Source: Sulfurimonas sp. HSL3-1 (GTDB lineage: Bacteria > Campylobacterota > Campylobacteria > Campylobacterales > Sulfurimonadaceae). Taken from it: 64,000 nt of DNA. The notes under the pieces were generated by a model. The model had not been told where the DNA came from. It ran no database searches and saw nothing but the letters and a program-made list of their open reading frames with translations. Below, one piece after another: positions 1 through 7,833 of this stretch (the first letter of the stretch is position 1; each line of letters opens with the position of its first letter). The stretch is from positions 248,001 to 312,000 of the forward strand of contig NZ_CP147920.1 in the NCBI RefSeq assembly GCF_039645995.1, given 5' to 3'. The position numbers and the translations under genes are program-made.

Positions 1-825
1 GTCGAGGGGGGTGACGAAGTCATTGCCGCGCAGGTAGGCACGGGCCTTGGCGGCCTTGTAGAGGTTGATGGAGGCCCGGGGGCTTGCGCCGTATTCGAGG
101 TATTCGGCGATCTCGCCGACCCCGTACTTCTCCGGCTCGCGGGTAGCGAAGATGATCTTCATCATGTAGCGGGTGACGGCCTCGTCGACATGGATGCTCT
201 GCACTTCGTCGCGCATGGCGAGGATGTCATCGGCACCGGCGACCTGCATGATCGCCCCGACGCTGCGGTTCGCGATGCGGTCGACGATCTGCATCTCCTC
301 CTCGAAGCTGTTGTAGTCGACGAGGACTTTGAGCATGAAACGGTCGAGCTGCGCCTCGGGGAGGCGGTAGGTCCCCTCCTGCTCGACGGGGTTCTGGGTC
401 GCGAGGACGAGGAAGGGGTCGGCGAGTTTGAAGGTGTCGTCGCCGATGGTGATCTGGTGCTCCTGCATCACCTCCAGCAGGGCCGATTGCACCTTTGCCG
501 GGGCGCGGTTGATCTCGTCGGCGAGGAGCAGGTGGGTAAAGGCGGGACCCATCTTGACCTTGAACGCGCCGTTGCGCTGGTCGTACATTTCGGTCCCGAC
601 GATGTCGCTGGGGAGCAGGTCTGGGGTGAATTGTACCCGTTTGAAATCCAGTCCCAACGCCTTGGCCAGGGAGTTGATGGCCGTCGTTTTCGCCAGGCCC
701 GGCACCCCCTCGACGAGAATGTGGCCGTCGGTGATGAGGCCGATCAGCAGTGCGTCGATCAGCGCCTCCTGTCCGACCATCACCTTGGCGATTTCGGTCT
801 TGATGGCGTGGATTTTCTCGTTCAT
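1..825 (-). CDS. MoxR-family AAA+ ATPase, C-terminus cut by window edge
   Basis: The reading frame stays open from the ATG at 825 to base 1, so 275 residues are visible and the C-terminal end lies outside. MoxR proteins are cytoplasmic AAA+ ATPases, often paired with DUF58/VWA proteins, and act as chaperones for metal or protein-complex insertion. Seen: Walker A GVPGLAKTT at about residues 40-48, Walker B LLLADE at about 99-104, and sensor-1 region ATQNP. A family member is usually about 310-330 residues, so little is missing. A purine-rich GAGG precedes the start by 11 bases. A second MoxR gene lies at 58379-59299; this one is a different paralogue. Its downstream partners are outside the window. 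Confidence 0.93.
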   Translation of the reverse strand, partial: MNEKIHAIKTEIAKVMVGQEALIDALLIGLITDGHILVEGVPGLAKTTAINSLAKALGLDFKRVQFTPDLLPSDIVGTEMYDQRNGAFKVKMGPAFTHLLLADEINRAPAKVQSALLEVMQEHQITIGDDTFKLADPFLVLATQNPVEQEGTYRLPEAQLDRFMLKVLVDYNSFEEEMQIVDRIANRSVGAIMQVAGADDILAMRDEVQSIHVDEAVTRYMMKIIFATREPEKYGVGEIAEYLEYGASPRASINLYKAAKARAYLRGNDFVTPLD

Positions 826-856
826 TTTTTCCCATCCTCGGATCGTGTGATACGCA

Positions 857-912
857 ATCATATTCGGGCGGGGTAAATCGGGTGTAAATCCACATATAAC
901 AATTGGTAAATC
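857..912 (-). promoter_or_regulatory. Promoter with three phased GTAAATC repeats upstream of moxR
   Basis: The heptamer GTAAATC (GATTTAC on the transcribed strand) occurs at 873-879, 884-890 and 906-912, that is with 11- and 22-bp periods. A TATGAT -10 box for the minus strand lies at 857-862. The two proximal repeats are separated by 4 bp and end 10 bp before the -10 box. This is the geometry known for PhoB-type sites bound by OmpR/PhoB-family activators. The regulator is not identified. Confidence 0.5.
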
Positions 913-954
913 GTGGCAGCGGTGTTGCGCGGCGTAGCGCGCCTCACCTGTTTG

Positions 955-3249
955 TTAGGCGATGCGGCTGCGTTTGCCGCTGTCGACGAGGCTCAGCCAC
1001 GCGGGGAGCATCAGCAGGTCGATGACGACGGCGATCACCAGGGCCGAGGCCGTGACGATCCCGAAGTTGACGTTGGGGACGAAGTCGCTCAGCGCGAAAA
1101 TCATAAAGGCCGCGCTGAGGATAAGGGTGGTAAAGACGATCGCCTTGCCCGCATAGTGGTAGACGTAGGCGAGCGCCGCTTCGAAGCTTTCACCCTCCCG
1201 CCGCGCTTCGCGGTATTTGACGAGGAAGTGGATGGTGTCGTCCACCGCCACCCCGATAATGATGGCCCCGGAGACCGCGACGCCGAGGTCGATGGTGATC
1301 CCCAGCCACCCCATGACCCCGACGACGAGGGCGATGGGCAGCACGTTGGGGATGATAAAGAGGGGGATCATGCGGAGGTTGCGGAAGATCAGCATCATCA
1401 TCAGCGAGACCGCTGCGATGGCGAGCAGGATTGACTCGACAAGGGTGTCGGTGACGTCATGCTGCATATGCGCGAACATCTCCGTCTGTCCGTTGACCTG
1501 GGCGCGGTAGGGGGTCTGGGCCCACCAATCCTCGACCCACTGCATCATCTCCAGGTCGAGGGAGGTATCGACGATGTCCACTGACGCGGTGACCCGAAGC
1601 CGCCGTTCGTTGACGTCCATGCGGTCGTTTATTTCCATCCCCTGGGGCAGGGAGAGCGAGTAGAGCAGCAGGTACTGGGCGATCAGGTTGCGCCCGTCCG
1701 GTACGGTCGGGCTGCCATCCATGACGTCGTTGAACTTTTCGACGACGTCGACGAGGGAAGTGGTGTGGCGCACCGCCGGATACTGCGCTTTGAACGCCTC
1801 GGTGAAGCGGGCGACGGTCCGCATGAATTCGGGGGATTTGATGCCGTCCTTCTCCCCCGAATCCACGACGATCTCGTAGGCCATCGGCCCGGTAAGGTTG
1901 CGCTGCACGAAGGTCACCGTCTCCCGGAAGGGGACATGCTCTTTGAAATAGCGCACCGTATTCGAGTCGACCTTTACCCAGGCGATCCCGATGCCGATCA
2001 GGGTAAAGAGCAGCAGGCTGCCAAGGAGGATGCCGCGGTCATGGCGCATGATAAAACGGGCGCTTCGCAGCGAGAGCGCGTCATGGCTTTCGGATTCCTC
2101 CGCTTCGCTCTTCGCCACTTTCGGGTTGAGGATCGCCAGCATGGCCGGGACGAAAAGGATCGTCAGCACAAAGGCGAGCAGTGCGGCGGTCGCCGTCGCG
2201 ATGCCCAGGGTCTTGACGGGAATGACATGGGAAACGGCCAGGGAAGCGAACCCGACGGCAGTCGTCAGCGAGGTCAGCAGGGTCGGCAGAAAGTTCTTAC
2301 GGACGCTGAAACGGATCGCGTCATGGTTGCCCATGCCCCGCCGCCGGCCGACGAGGTAGATCCAGAAGAGGTGCATCGCGTCGGCGATCCCGATGGCGAC
2401 GACGAAAACGGGGAGGTTGGCGGTGAAGTTGTTGAGCCGGTAGCCCAGCAGCACCTGCACCGCCAGGACGATGAGGAAGGTGAAGATGACGACGGAGAGG
2501 CTCAGCAGCATCCCCGAGGGGCGGCGGAAAATAAACCACAGCAGCACCATCGCGATCAGCAGCACGAAGGGGGTGAAGGTCTTGACGTCGTGTTCGCCGA
2601 GGGTGATGAAGGCCATGTTGAGGATAGGGCCGCCGCCGAGGTGGAAGGTGTAGCCGCTGGCCGCCTCTTTGGCCACGATCGCCTCGCCCGCCGCCTTGAG
2701 CCGTGCCGAGACCTCCGGGTCGTCCCCGGCTTTGGGGGTGAGGCGCGCCGCGATCATCGTCGTTTTCATGTCGGCGCTGACGATCCGTCCGACGATCATC
2801 TCCTCGCCCGCGGCGATGCGCGCCTTATCGGCCAGCTGTGCGGAGGAGAGGGCGGCGGGGTCGTCGATGAAGTCCTCCACGATCACGTCGTCGGGATACT
2901 CCGGGTCGCTGTGCACATACTGGTAGTTGGTCAGCGAATCGACCCGGGCGATGTCCGTCGTCTGCCAGAGCGCCTCGGTGATCCGCTTCACGACGCCCAG
3001 CGCTTTGGGGTTGAAAACGCCCGCTTCGTCGCGGAACATGATAAGCAGTGCATCGTCGTTGCCGAAGACGGAACGGAAGGTGTCGTACTGCTTGAGGATG
3101 GGGGACTCCTCGCCGAACCAGATGCGGTAGCTTCCCTCGAACTGCAGGTAGCGCAGCTGCGAGGCCAGGGCCAGGGTGATAAGCGGGATCAGCAGCGCGG
3201 CCCACCAGCGGAAGCGGATGATGCCGTCAACAAAACGGTCGATATTCAT
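955..3249 (-). CDS. RND/MMPL-superfamily exporter (HAE3-type, COG1033)
   Basis: A 764-residue inner-membrane permease with the two-fold RND layout: one N-terminal helix, a large periplasmic loop, five to six helices, then the same again. The second half carries GVAVDDTIHFL, the signature of the COG1033 group that includes hopanoid and lipid exporters. A good ribosome binding site AAGGACACTCT precedes the ATG. It is the third gene of an operon after a LolA-like protein and a beta-barrel, and there is no periplasmic adaptor of the classical kind. I infer export of a hydrophobic molecule, with the LolA-like protein as periplasmic carrier; the substrate is unknown. The TetR divergent to the operon is the likely repressor. 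Confidence 0.88.
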   Translation of the reverse strand: MNIDRFVDGIIRFRWWAALLIPLITLALASQLRYLQFEGSYRIWFGEESPILKQYDTFRSVFGNDDALLIMFRDEAGVFNPKALGVVKRITEALWQTTDIARVDSLTNYQYVHSDPEYPDDVIVEDFIDDPAALSSAQLADKARIAAGEEMIVGRIVSADMKTTMIAARLTPKAGDDPEVSARLKAAGEAIVAKEAASGYTFHLGGGPILNMAFITLGEHDVKTFTPFVLLIAMVLLWFIFRRPSGMLLSLSVVIFTFLIVLAVQVLLGYRLNNFTANLPVFVVAIGIADAMHLFWIYLVGRRRGMGNHDAIRFSVRKNFLPTLLTSLTTAVGFASLAVSHVIPVKTLGIATATAALLAFVLTILFVPAMLAILNPKVAKSEAEESESHDALSLRSARFIMRHDRGILLGSLLLFTLIGIGIAWVKVDSNTVRYFKEHVPFRETVTFVQRNLTGPMAYEIVVDSGEKDGIKSPEFMRTVARFTEAFKAQYPAVRHTTSLVDVVEKFNDVMDGSPTVPDGRNLIAQYLLLYSLSLPQGMEINDRMDVNERRLRVTASVDIVDTSLDLEMMQWVEDWWAQTPYRAQVNGQTEMFAHMQHDVTDTLVESILLAIAAVSLMMMLIFRNLRMIPLFIIPNVLPIALVVGVMGWLGITIDLGVAVSGAIIIGVAVDDTIHFLVKYREARREGESFEAALAYVYHYAGKAIVFTTLILSAAFMIFALSDFVPNVNFGIVTASALVIAVVIDLLMLPAWLSLVDSGKRSRIA

Positions 3250-3258
3250 AGAGTGTCC

Positions 3259-4512
3259 TTAAAAGTAATACCCGAATTTGGCGGTGATGCTCTGAAAACG
3301 GCCGAGCATGTGGAAAGCCGTCATCGTGTTTTTCGAGGGTTCGATATAGCGGTAGTCGATGTTGAGTTTGAAACTGTCGAAAAGTCGGGTCTCATACTCG
3401 GCGTAGTAGCTCTGCTCGTCGTACTCCAGGTCCGCGACCACCCCGCCGACGAGCGAGGCGCTGTTGACGTCGTTCAGGCTGACGCGCAGACCGAGGAAAA
3501 GGTCGTTTTGGAAGACTTCGAAGAGGTCGAGGTCCGTATACTTGCCTTTTTCCGTCGTCTCATAGCGGTAGTACTCCGCCAGCAGTCCGAGATCCGCTTC
3601 CCCGTACACCTGCACGATGGTGTGCTCCATCCCGGCGGCAATGTGGTAGTAGTCGGAGATATGGTCATCGTCAATGACATCGGCATAGAGGGCCTCGAGT
3701 TTGAAGAGGGTGTCGCCGACGACGAGGGTGTCGTAGGTTATCACCTTGTTGACGCGGTAGGCGTACTCGGCCAGGGGGACCGTATAGGTATAGGTGATGA
3801 GGTCGATCGGCGTAATGATGGGATCGCCCGCCAGGAAATAGCGCTGCGAATCGTAGCCGCGCTGCACGATCACGGCGTAATCGAGGGGGTACTCCGTCTC
3901 CGTCGAACCGCTTAGACGCAGGTAATAGGTCGGAAGGGTGTCCGACTCGCTGGTCTGGAGCGTCGCGTCGTATCGCACCTCGGGCGGGAAGAAGTAGAAG
4001 GCATAGGGGGGCTTGGCCATCTTCTGATTCTCTTCGGCGAATTTGACGATCAGGGAGAGCGAGCCGCTGTCGGTGTAGTGGGTCAGTGCCGCGTTCCAGA
4101 CGCCGATCTTGTCCTCCTCGAAGAGGCCGTTTCGCAGGTCTACGGGGTTGAAGCCGTCGACGATATTGCGTACTTCCAGCGCCCCCCAGAAGCGGAGGCT
4201 CCGCCCCGCCATCAGCTGGTTGTCGCCCAGATCAAGCGTGCCGTAAAGCTCGTCGACACGGAGGAAGCTCCGGCCGGTCTGCTCCTCCTTTGCCTGCAGG
4301 TCATAATAATCCTGCTGGGCGTTGATCCGGGTCACCGCGCGGAAATCCTCATAGGTGTATTCGGCCTCCAGGGAGCCCAGCAGGGTGGCGTCGTTTTCGT
4401 GCTTGCCGCTTTGGCGCAGAAGAAAGGCATCGCCCTGCAGGCTCACATTGCCGCGGATGTCGACATCCGCCGCCAGCGGCAGGGTAATGAGCAGGGGCAG
4501 CAGCCGTCTCAC
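3259..4512 (-). CDS. Predicted outer-membrane beta-barrel protein of the RND operon
   Basis: A 417-residue protein with a short signal sequence (MRRLLPLLITLPLAA) followed by alternating aromatic and polar segments typical of beta-strands, and a C-terminal FGYYF ending in Phe, as expected for proteins folded by the BAM complex. It overlaps the preceding LolA-like gene by 4 bases and lies 9 bases before the RND gene, so the three are almost certainly one transcript. It resembles the DUF1302-like barrels often found beside COG1033 permeases, but I cannot assign a family with certainty. Inferred role: outer-membrane exit or acceptor for the exported compound. Confidence 0.72.
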   Translation of the reverse strand: MRRLLPLLITLPLAADVDIRGNVSLQGDAFLLRQSGKHENDATLLGSLEAEYTYEDFRAVTRINAQQDYYDLQAKEEQTGRSFLRVDELYGTLDLGDNQLMAGRSLRFWGALEVRNIVDGFNPVDLRNGLFEEDKIGVWNAALTHYTDSGSLSLIVKFAEENQKMAKPPYAFYFFPPEVRYDATLQTSESDTLPTYYLRLSGSTETEYPLDYAVIVQRGYDSQRYFLAGDPIITPIDLITYTYTVPLAEYAYRVNKVITYDTLVVGDTLFKLEALYADVIDDDHISDYYHIAAGMEHTIVQVYGEADLGLLAEYYRYETTEKGKYTDLDLFEVFQNDLFLGLRVSLNDVNSASLVGGVVADLEYDEQSYYAEYETRLFDSFKLNIDYRYIEPSKNTMTAFHMLGRFQSITAKFGYYF

Positions 4513-5261
4513 TGTTTGAGGACCCGTTTATGGAAATCTTTGTCCGTCAGGCCGGTGTCGATCTTTTCGTGTTTCCAGACGAGGATCGTCTCCTTGTCGT
4601 TTTGGTGGTTGGTCATAACGATTTTACCGATACGCCACACTCCGCCTTCGTTGCGGTAGTCACTGAAACGGGCCGTTTTCAGCAGCGCCTTTTTGCGGTC
4701 GTAATAGTCTACCCGTACGATCACGTAGGTTTCGGGGTCGATCCAGCTCACCTGTTTGGTATAGCCGGAGTCCTTCTCCTTGGGGAAGCGGACGCTCTTG
4801 TAGTAGGATTTCCCCTCGAGCTCCACCGTCTCCGCATCACCCCCGTAGGTGTACTTTTCGATATTGAACGCGCTGAGGTCCTCGTAGCTGAATTCGCTGC
4901 CCATGAAGGAGCCGGACTTGTTCCGCGAGGCGATCCGCTTGACCCGTTTGAGGGCGGGGAGATAGAGCCACTGGTCGTCGTCGCGGTCGAAATGTTCGTA
5001 GTTGAGGAACTTGGTCCCCTTGACGTCCGCCGGGGTGAGGAACTCCATCAGCGATTTGTCCCCCGCTTTGCCTTCGAGCACTTTCATCAGCATTGTGCGT
5101 TCACGGGTCTGGCCGTTGGCGTTGATGAGCGTCATCTGCATTTCGCTGACGGCATCGTGGAAGCCGCTGAGCGCGGCATCGGTTTTTTTCGCCAGGTCGT
5201 AGTCGCTGATTGCCCAGGTGTTCAGGGCAAAGATAAAGAGCAGCGGTAACCATTTTTGCAT
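4509..5261 (-). CDS. Outer membrane lipoprotein-sorting protein (LolA-like, COG2834)
   Basis: A 250-residue secreted protein with a signal peptide of about 17 residues. The mature part is rich in the alternating strands of the LolA/LolB half-barrel, with motifs such as LYLPALKRVKRI and FMGSEFSYEDL that are typical of the COG2834 group found beside RND/MMPL genes. That group is thought to shuttle lipid-like cargo through the periplasm. It is not the housekeeping LolA. The start has a strong GGAGGA site. It is the first gene of the operon and its promoter region is shared with the divergent TetR. Confidence 0.82.
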   Translation of the reverse strand: MQKWLPLLFIFALNTWAISDYDLAKKTDAALSGFHDAVSEMQMTLINANGQTRERTMLMKVLEGKAGDKSLMEFLTPADVKGTKFLNYEHFDRDDDQWLYLPALKRVKRIASRNKSGSFMGSEFSYEDLSAFNIEKYTYGGDAETVELEGKSYYKSVRFPKEKDSGYTKQVSWIDPETYVIVRVDYYDRKKALLKTARFSDYRNEGGVWRIGKIVMTNHQNDKETILVWKHEKIDTGLTDKDFHKRVLKQ

Positions 5262-5286
5262 GGGGAAGTCCTCCAGTCTTGGGTGA

Positions 5287-5326
5287 TGTTGACAATGTTA
5301 ACATAGTAATGTGACCGTTGTCAACA
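5287..5326. promoter_or_regulatory. Inverted-repeat operator between LolA-like operon and tetR
   Basis: Perfect 9-bp arms TGTTGACAA (5287-5295) and TTGTCAACA (5318-5326) flank 22 bp; an inner palindrome TGTTAACA sits at 5296-5303. The right arm supplies a TTGACA -35 box for the minus-strand operon. Position and symmetry suggest that the adjacent TetR binds here and represses both directions. Binding is inferred. Confidence 0.6.
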
Positions 5327-5342
5327 CCAAGGGGGATTTTGT

Positions 5343-5348
5343 TATACT
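5343..5348 (+). promoter_or_regulatory. -10 box TATACT of leaderless tetR transcript
   Basis: An extended -10 element, TGT-TATACT, ends six bases before the ATG at 5355, so the predicted start of transcription is the A of the ATG. No Shine-Dalgarno is present. A TTGTCA at 5318-5323, inside the operator, could act as a weak -35 with a long 19-bp spacer. Confidence 0.6.
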
Positions 5349-5354
5349 TTTGAA

Positions 5355-5972
5355 ATGAACCAGGATGAAAAGCGGCCGTATCACCACGGCAATGTGAAAG
5401 AATCGGCGATCGAAACGGCCCTGGAGATGCTGGAGAGCGAGGGGCTCGAAGCCATCACCCTGCGGGAGCTCTCCTCGCGCATCGGGGCGTCGCGGACGGC
5501 GATCTACCGCCATTTCGAGAACAAAGAGGCGCTGATCCGGGAAGTCATCCTGGCCGGCTTCGAACGCTTTGACGCCTTCTTTGTCGATATCTTCTCCAAG
5601 GGTGACGTGGATGTGCTGACGCGTTTTACGATGATGGGGCGGGCCTACCTCGCCTTCGCCGTCAATAATCCGCAGCTCTACCGTGTGCTTTTCGGGCCGA
5701 CGGTGCGCCAGGAGCGCGAAGAGGTCTGCGATCTTGAAGACGCCGAGAGGGCGTCTGGGTTTCATGCGCTGGTGCATCTGATCGAGGTGGGGCAGCGGGA
5801 AGGGATCTTCAAAAAAGGGGATGCTTTTCTGCTGGCGGCGACGGTCTGGTCGACGGTCCACGGGCTGGCTTCACTGATCATCGACGGGCACCTGGTGATC
5901 AGTGACAACATCGATGCGATCTTCGAGGCGGGGAACCGCACGTTGCTTGAGGGGCTCAAAGCGGAGCACTAG
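5355..5972 (+). CDS. TetR-family transcriptional regulator with TetR_C WHG-like C-terminus
   Basis: A 205-residue cytoplasmic repressor. The N-terminal helix-turn-helix is clear: helix 2/3 region LRELSSRIGASRTAIYRHFENK at about residues 36-57, followed by a ligand-binding domain with the VNNPQLYRVLFG stretch seen in the WHG/TetR_C_33 type. It is divergent from the LolA-barrel-RND operon with a palindromic operator between them, so I infer that it controls export of the hydrophobic ligand it senses. The start is the first possible ATG; there is no ribosome binding site, in keeping with leaderless translation. Confidence 0.92.
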   Translation: MNQDEKRPYHHGNVKESAIETALEMLESEGLEAITLRELSSRIGASRTAIYRHFENKEALIREVILAGFERFDAFFVDIFSKGDVDVLTRFTMMGRAYLAFAVNNPQLYRVLFGPTVRQEREEVCDLEDAERASGFHALVHLIEVGQREGIFKKGDAFLLAATVWSTVHGLASLIIDGHLVISDNIDAIFEAGNRTLLEGLKAEH

Positions 5973-6056
5973 GATGCATCGGGCGCATTTCGTGCTACAC
6001 TGTTGCTACGTTCACGTTTTACAATGCATAGATAACGAAGCGGCAAAGGAGATACG

Positions 6057-6401
6057 ATGACGCTGATAGATATCTTTACGGACCATGTAGTCAACTGTAA
6101 AAGTCTCAAGGATTATGTCGAGATCCGCAAAAACATCCACGAACGGGGCGAATTCAATGACCGGACCCTGATCCAGGCCGAAGAGGATCTTCAGCGGCTG
6201 CGCCGGGAGCATCCGGAGGTCTACGCGGGGATGTACGAGGTGCTCTATGAGATCATGCGCCGCGACGAGGGGCACTATTACGAATACCCCATCAACTTCA
6301 TCCGCCAGATCCTGCGTATCTACCAAGAGGGAATCCCGGCCGAGAAAGTCCTCGAAGCATACCGCAAGGAACTCGACCACCACTACCGCGACGCCTGCTG
6401 A
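6057..6401 (+). CDS. Small cytoplasmic protein, function unknown
   Basis: A 114-residue, charged, mostly helical protein without signal peptide or membrane segment. The start is supported by AAGGAGATACG directly before the ATG. The sequence is rich in Glu, Arg and Tyr (for example RRDEGHYYEYP at about residues 69-79) and has no motif that I recognise. It stands alone between the TetR gene and a small unit on the other strand. Its length and good start signal argue that it is real; no function is proposed. Confidence 0.7.
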   Translation: MTLIDIFTDHVVNCKSLKDYVEIRKNIHERGEFNDRTLIQAEEDLQRLRREHPEVYAGMYEVLYEIMRRDEGHYYEYPINFIRQILRIYQEGIPAEKVLEAYRKELDHHYRDAC

Positions 6402-6447
6402 CGCGCGTCAGCCCTCCAAAAAACAACTCAAAAGATTATAAGATCGG

Positions 6448-6471
6448 AAAAACCGGCGGGGTTCCCCGCCG
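6448..6471 (-). terminator. Rho-independent terminator of the 38-residue ORF
   Basis: On the minus strand an 8-bp perfect GC stem (6454-6461 with 6464-6471) is followed by G and five T. It lies 6 bases beyond the stop codon of the small ORF at 6478-6594 and in the right orientation for it. Confidence 0.8.
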
Positions 6472-6477
6472 TGTGAA

Positions 6478-6594
6478 TTAGCGCACTGAAGCGTAGGGTG
6501 TCGTGCGTGAAGGAACGTTCTGTACTGTAGCGCCGATAGCGGTCGTTCCCCATCCCAGACCCAGGCTCGGCAGACGGTAGTAGAACAAAGTCAT
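6478..6594 (-). CDS. Isolated 38-residue small protein, unknown
   Basis: The ATG at 6594 follows TTAAAGGAGTGATC, a textbook ribosome binding site. The product has 38 residues, is rich in Gly, Thr, Tyr and Leu (LGLGWGTTAIGAT in the middle) and has no clear membrane helix. It has its own -10 box (TACAAT, 6623-6628) and a strong terminator right after the stop, so it is a complete transcription unit although neither neighbour shares its strand. A longer frame that opens at 6693 would need to start before the promoter and is less likely. It could also be the coding part of a dual-function small RNA. Nothing in it suggests a known family. Confidence 0.6.
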   Translation of the reverse strand: MTLFYYRLPSLGLGWGTTAIGATVQNVPSRTTPYASVR

Positions 6595-6622
6595 GATCAC
6601 TCCTTTAAGTTGAACAAAACCA

Positions 6623-6628
6623 ATTGTA
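6623..6628 (-). promoter_or_regulatory. -10 box TACAAT of the small ORF
   Basis: TACAAT on the minus strand follows a T-rich stretch and predicts transcription from about 6616, giving a 22-base leader that contains the AAAGGAG site. No -35 box is visible, which is usual in Campylobacterota. Confidence 0.5.
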
Positions 6629-6793
6629 AAAAGCAAACGTAGCACCGGCGTAGCAAAACGGCAAAAATAGAAAATATTTTCTTTCCCGGGCATGAACGCG
6701 CTGCCACGGCGTCACAAAATTATCACCTTCTTCATCGAATCTTCATTTTCGCGCGTCATAGTGCTTATAACCATATCACCAGAAGGATCCGAG

Positions 6794-7702
6794 ATGAAAT
6801 CGATTTCTCTTGCACTTTCGGCGCTTGCCGCCGGTCTAATTTTTGCCGCCTGCGGAGGCTCGGGAAGCAGCAGCACAGGCAGGGCTGTGACGAGTATTAC
6901 CGGGACCGTACCGGGGACCCTTATCGAAGCCTTCTGCGAAGACGGGAGCTATTACGCGGTCAACTCCAATGACAACGGCACCAGCGAACACCCCTTCGAG
7001 ATCGAGGTGCCCCAGAATACCAGTTGCCGGCTGGTCATGACGACCAACGAGAATACACCCGACGCCTCCGTCGTCACGCTGATCACCCTGAACGGCAGCT
7101 CCCTTTTCGAAGTGAACGCGACGGCCGTCGATCTGGGCTACATCGCCCTGCCGATGGACCGCACGGGTTATGACGATGACAATAACGGCGTCGCTGACGA
7201 TCTCTTCAACGTCGTCACGCCCGAAGGCACCGTCATTTCCGTCGAACTGGCCGACGACCCGATGGATGTCGACGGTGATGGTGTTATCAACCTTTACGAC
7301 GACGATGACGACAATGACGGCATCAAAGACGATGTGGACCCGGACGATGATAATGACGGCATTCCCGATACCGAGGATGAGGACAGCATCAACGACTTCG
7401 ACCACGACGGTATCAACAACGATGCCGACATTGATGATGATAACGACAAGATCATCGATGCCGTGGACAACGACGATGATAATGACGGTATCGATGACAG
7501 TGCCGATACCGATGACGATAATGACGGCATTGACGACAGTAACGATCCTGACCAGCTCAATGATACCGATCATGACGGGCTGACCGATGCATATGACGAC
7601 GATGACGACAACGACGGTATCCCGGACGATGAAGACCCGGATGATAACGACGACGGCATTGACGACAATGAAACCGACGGCCAGGAAGTTACTCTCGCCT
7701 AA
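6794..7702 (+). CDS. Secreted lipoprotein with Asp-rich thrombospondin type 3-like calcium repeats
   Basis: A 302-residue protein. I take the ATG at 6794, preceded by GAAGGATCCGAG, because it gives a lipoprotein signal (ALAAGLIFAAC) with Cys about residue 20; the frame is open further upstream without signal-peptide features. Residues about 35-145 form one domain of unknown type. The rest is a run of DxDxDGxxD-type repeats (DDDDNDGI, DDNDGIPD, DHDGINND and relatives), the pattern of calcium-binding thrombospondin type 3 repeats in OmpA-like and surface proteins. The extreme Asp content means very high negative charge. Inferred: calcium-stabilised stalk on the cell envelope. It stands alone with its own terminator. 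Confidence 0.8.
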   Translation: MKSISLALSALAAGLIFAACGGSGSSSTGRAVTSITGTVPGTLIEAFCEDGSYYAVNSNDNGTSEHPFEIEVPQNTSCRLVMTTNENTPDASVVTLITLNGSSLFEVNATAVDLGYIALPMDRTGYDDDNNGVADDLFNVVTPEGTVISVELADDPMDVDGDGVINLYDDDDDNDGIKDDVDPDDDNDGIPDTEDEDSINDFDHDGINNDADIDDDNDKIIDAVDNDDDNDGIDDSADTDDDNDGIDDSNDPDQLNDTDHDGLTDAYDDDDDNDGIPDDEDPDDNDDGIDDNETDGQEVTLA

Positions 7703-7704
7703 CC

Positions 7705-7734
7705 CCCGGCGGCGGCCCCCCGCTGCCGGGTTTT
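7705..7734 (+). terminator. Rho-independent terminator after the calcium-repeat lipoprotein
   Basis: An 11-bp stem (7705-7715 with 7720-7730, one G-U pair) closes a CCCC loop and is followed by TTTT. It begins two bases after the stop codon. Confidence 0.85.
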
Positions 7735-7833
7735 ATGCACGCTTTTTTTTCTGAGTCTCCCTTCTTTTTCTTCCACAGATCATGCACATGAACACAATGG
7801 TAATGCCCGGCGTATAAAAGCGCGGACTGTTTA

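Noticed and set aside
1765-3915. About 716-codon open frame on the plus strand opposite the RND/MMPL gene
   Set aside because: Low-complexity antisense of a well-supported gene; no ribosome site or domain.
7270-7680. Regularly repeated GATGACGA-like DNA that could be read as a CRISPR or tandem repeat array
   Set aside because: The repeats are irregular, in frame and explained by Asp-rich protein repeats; there are no spacers and no cas genes.
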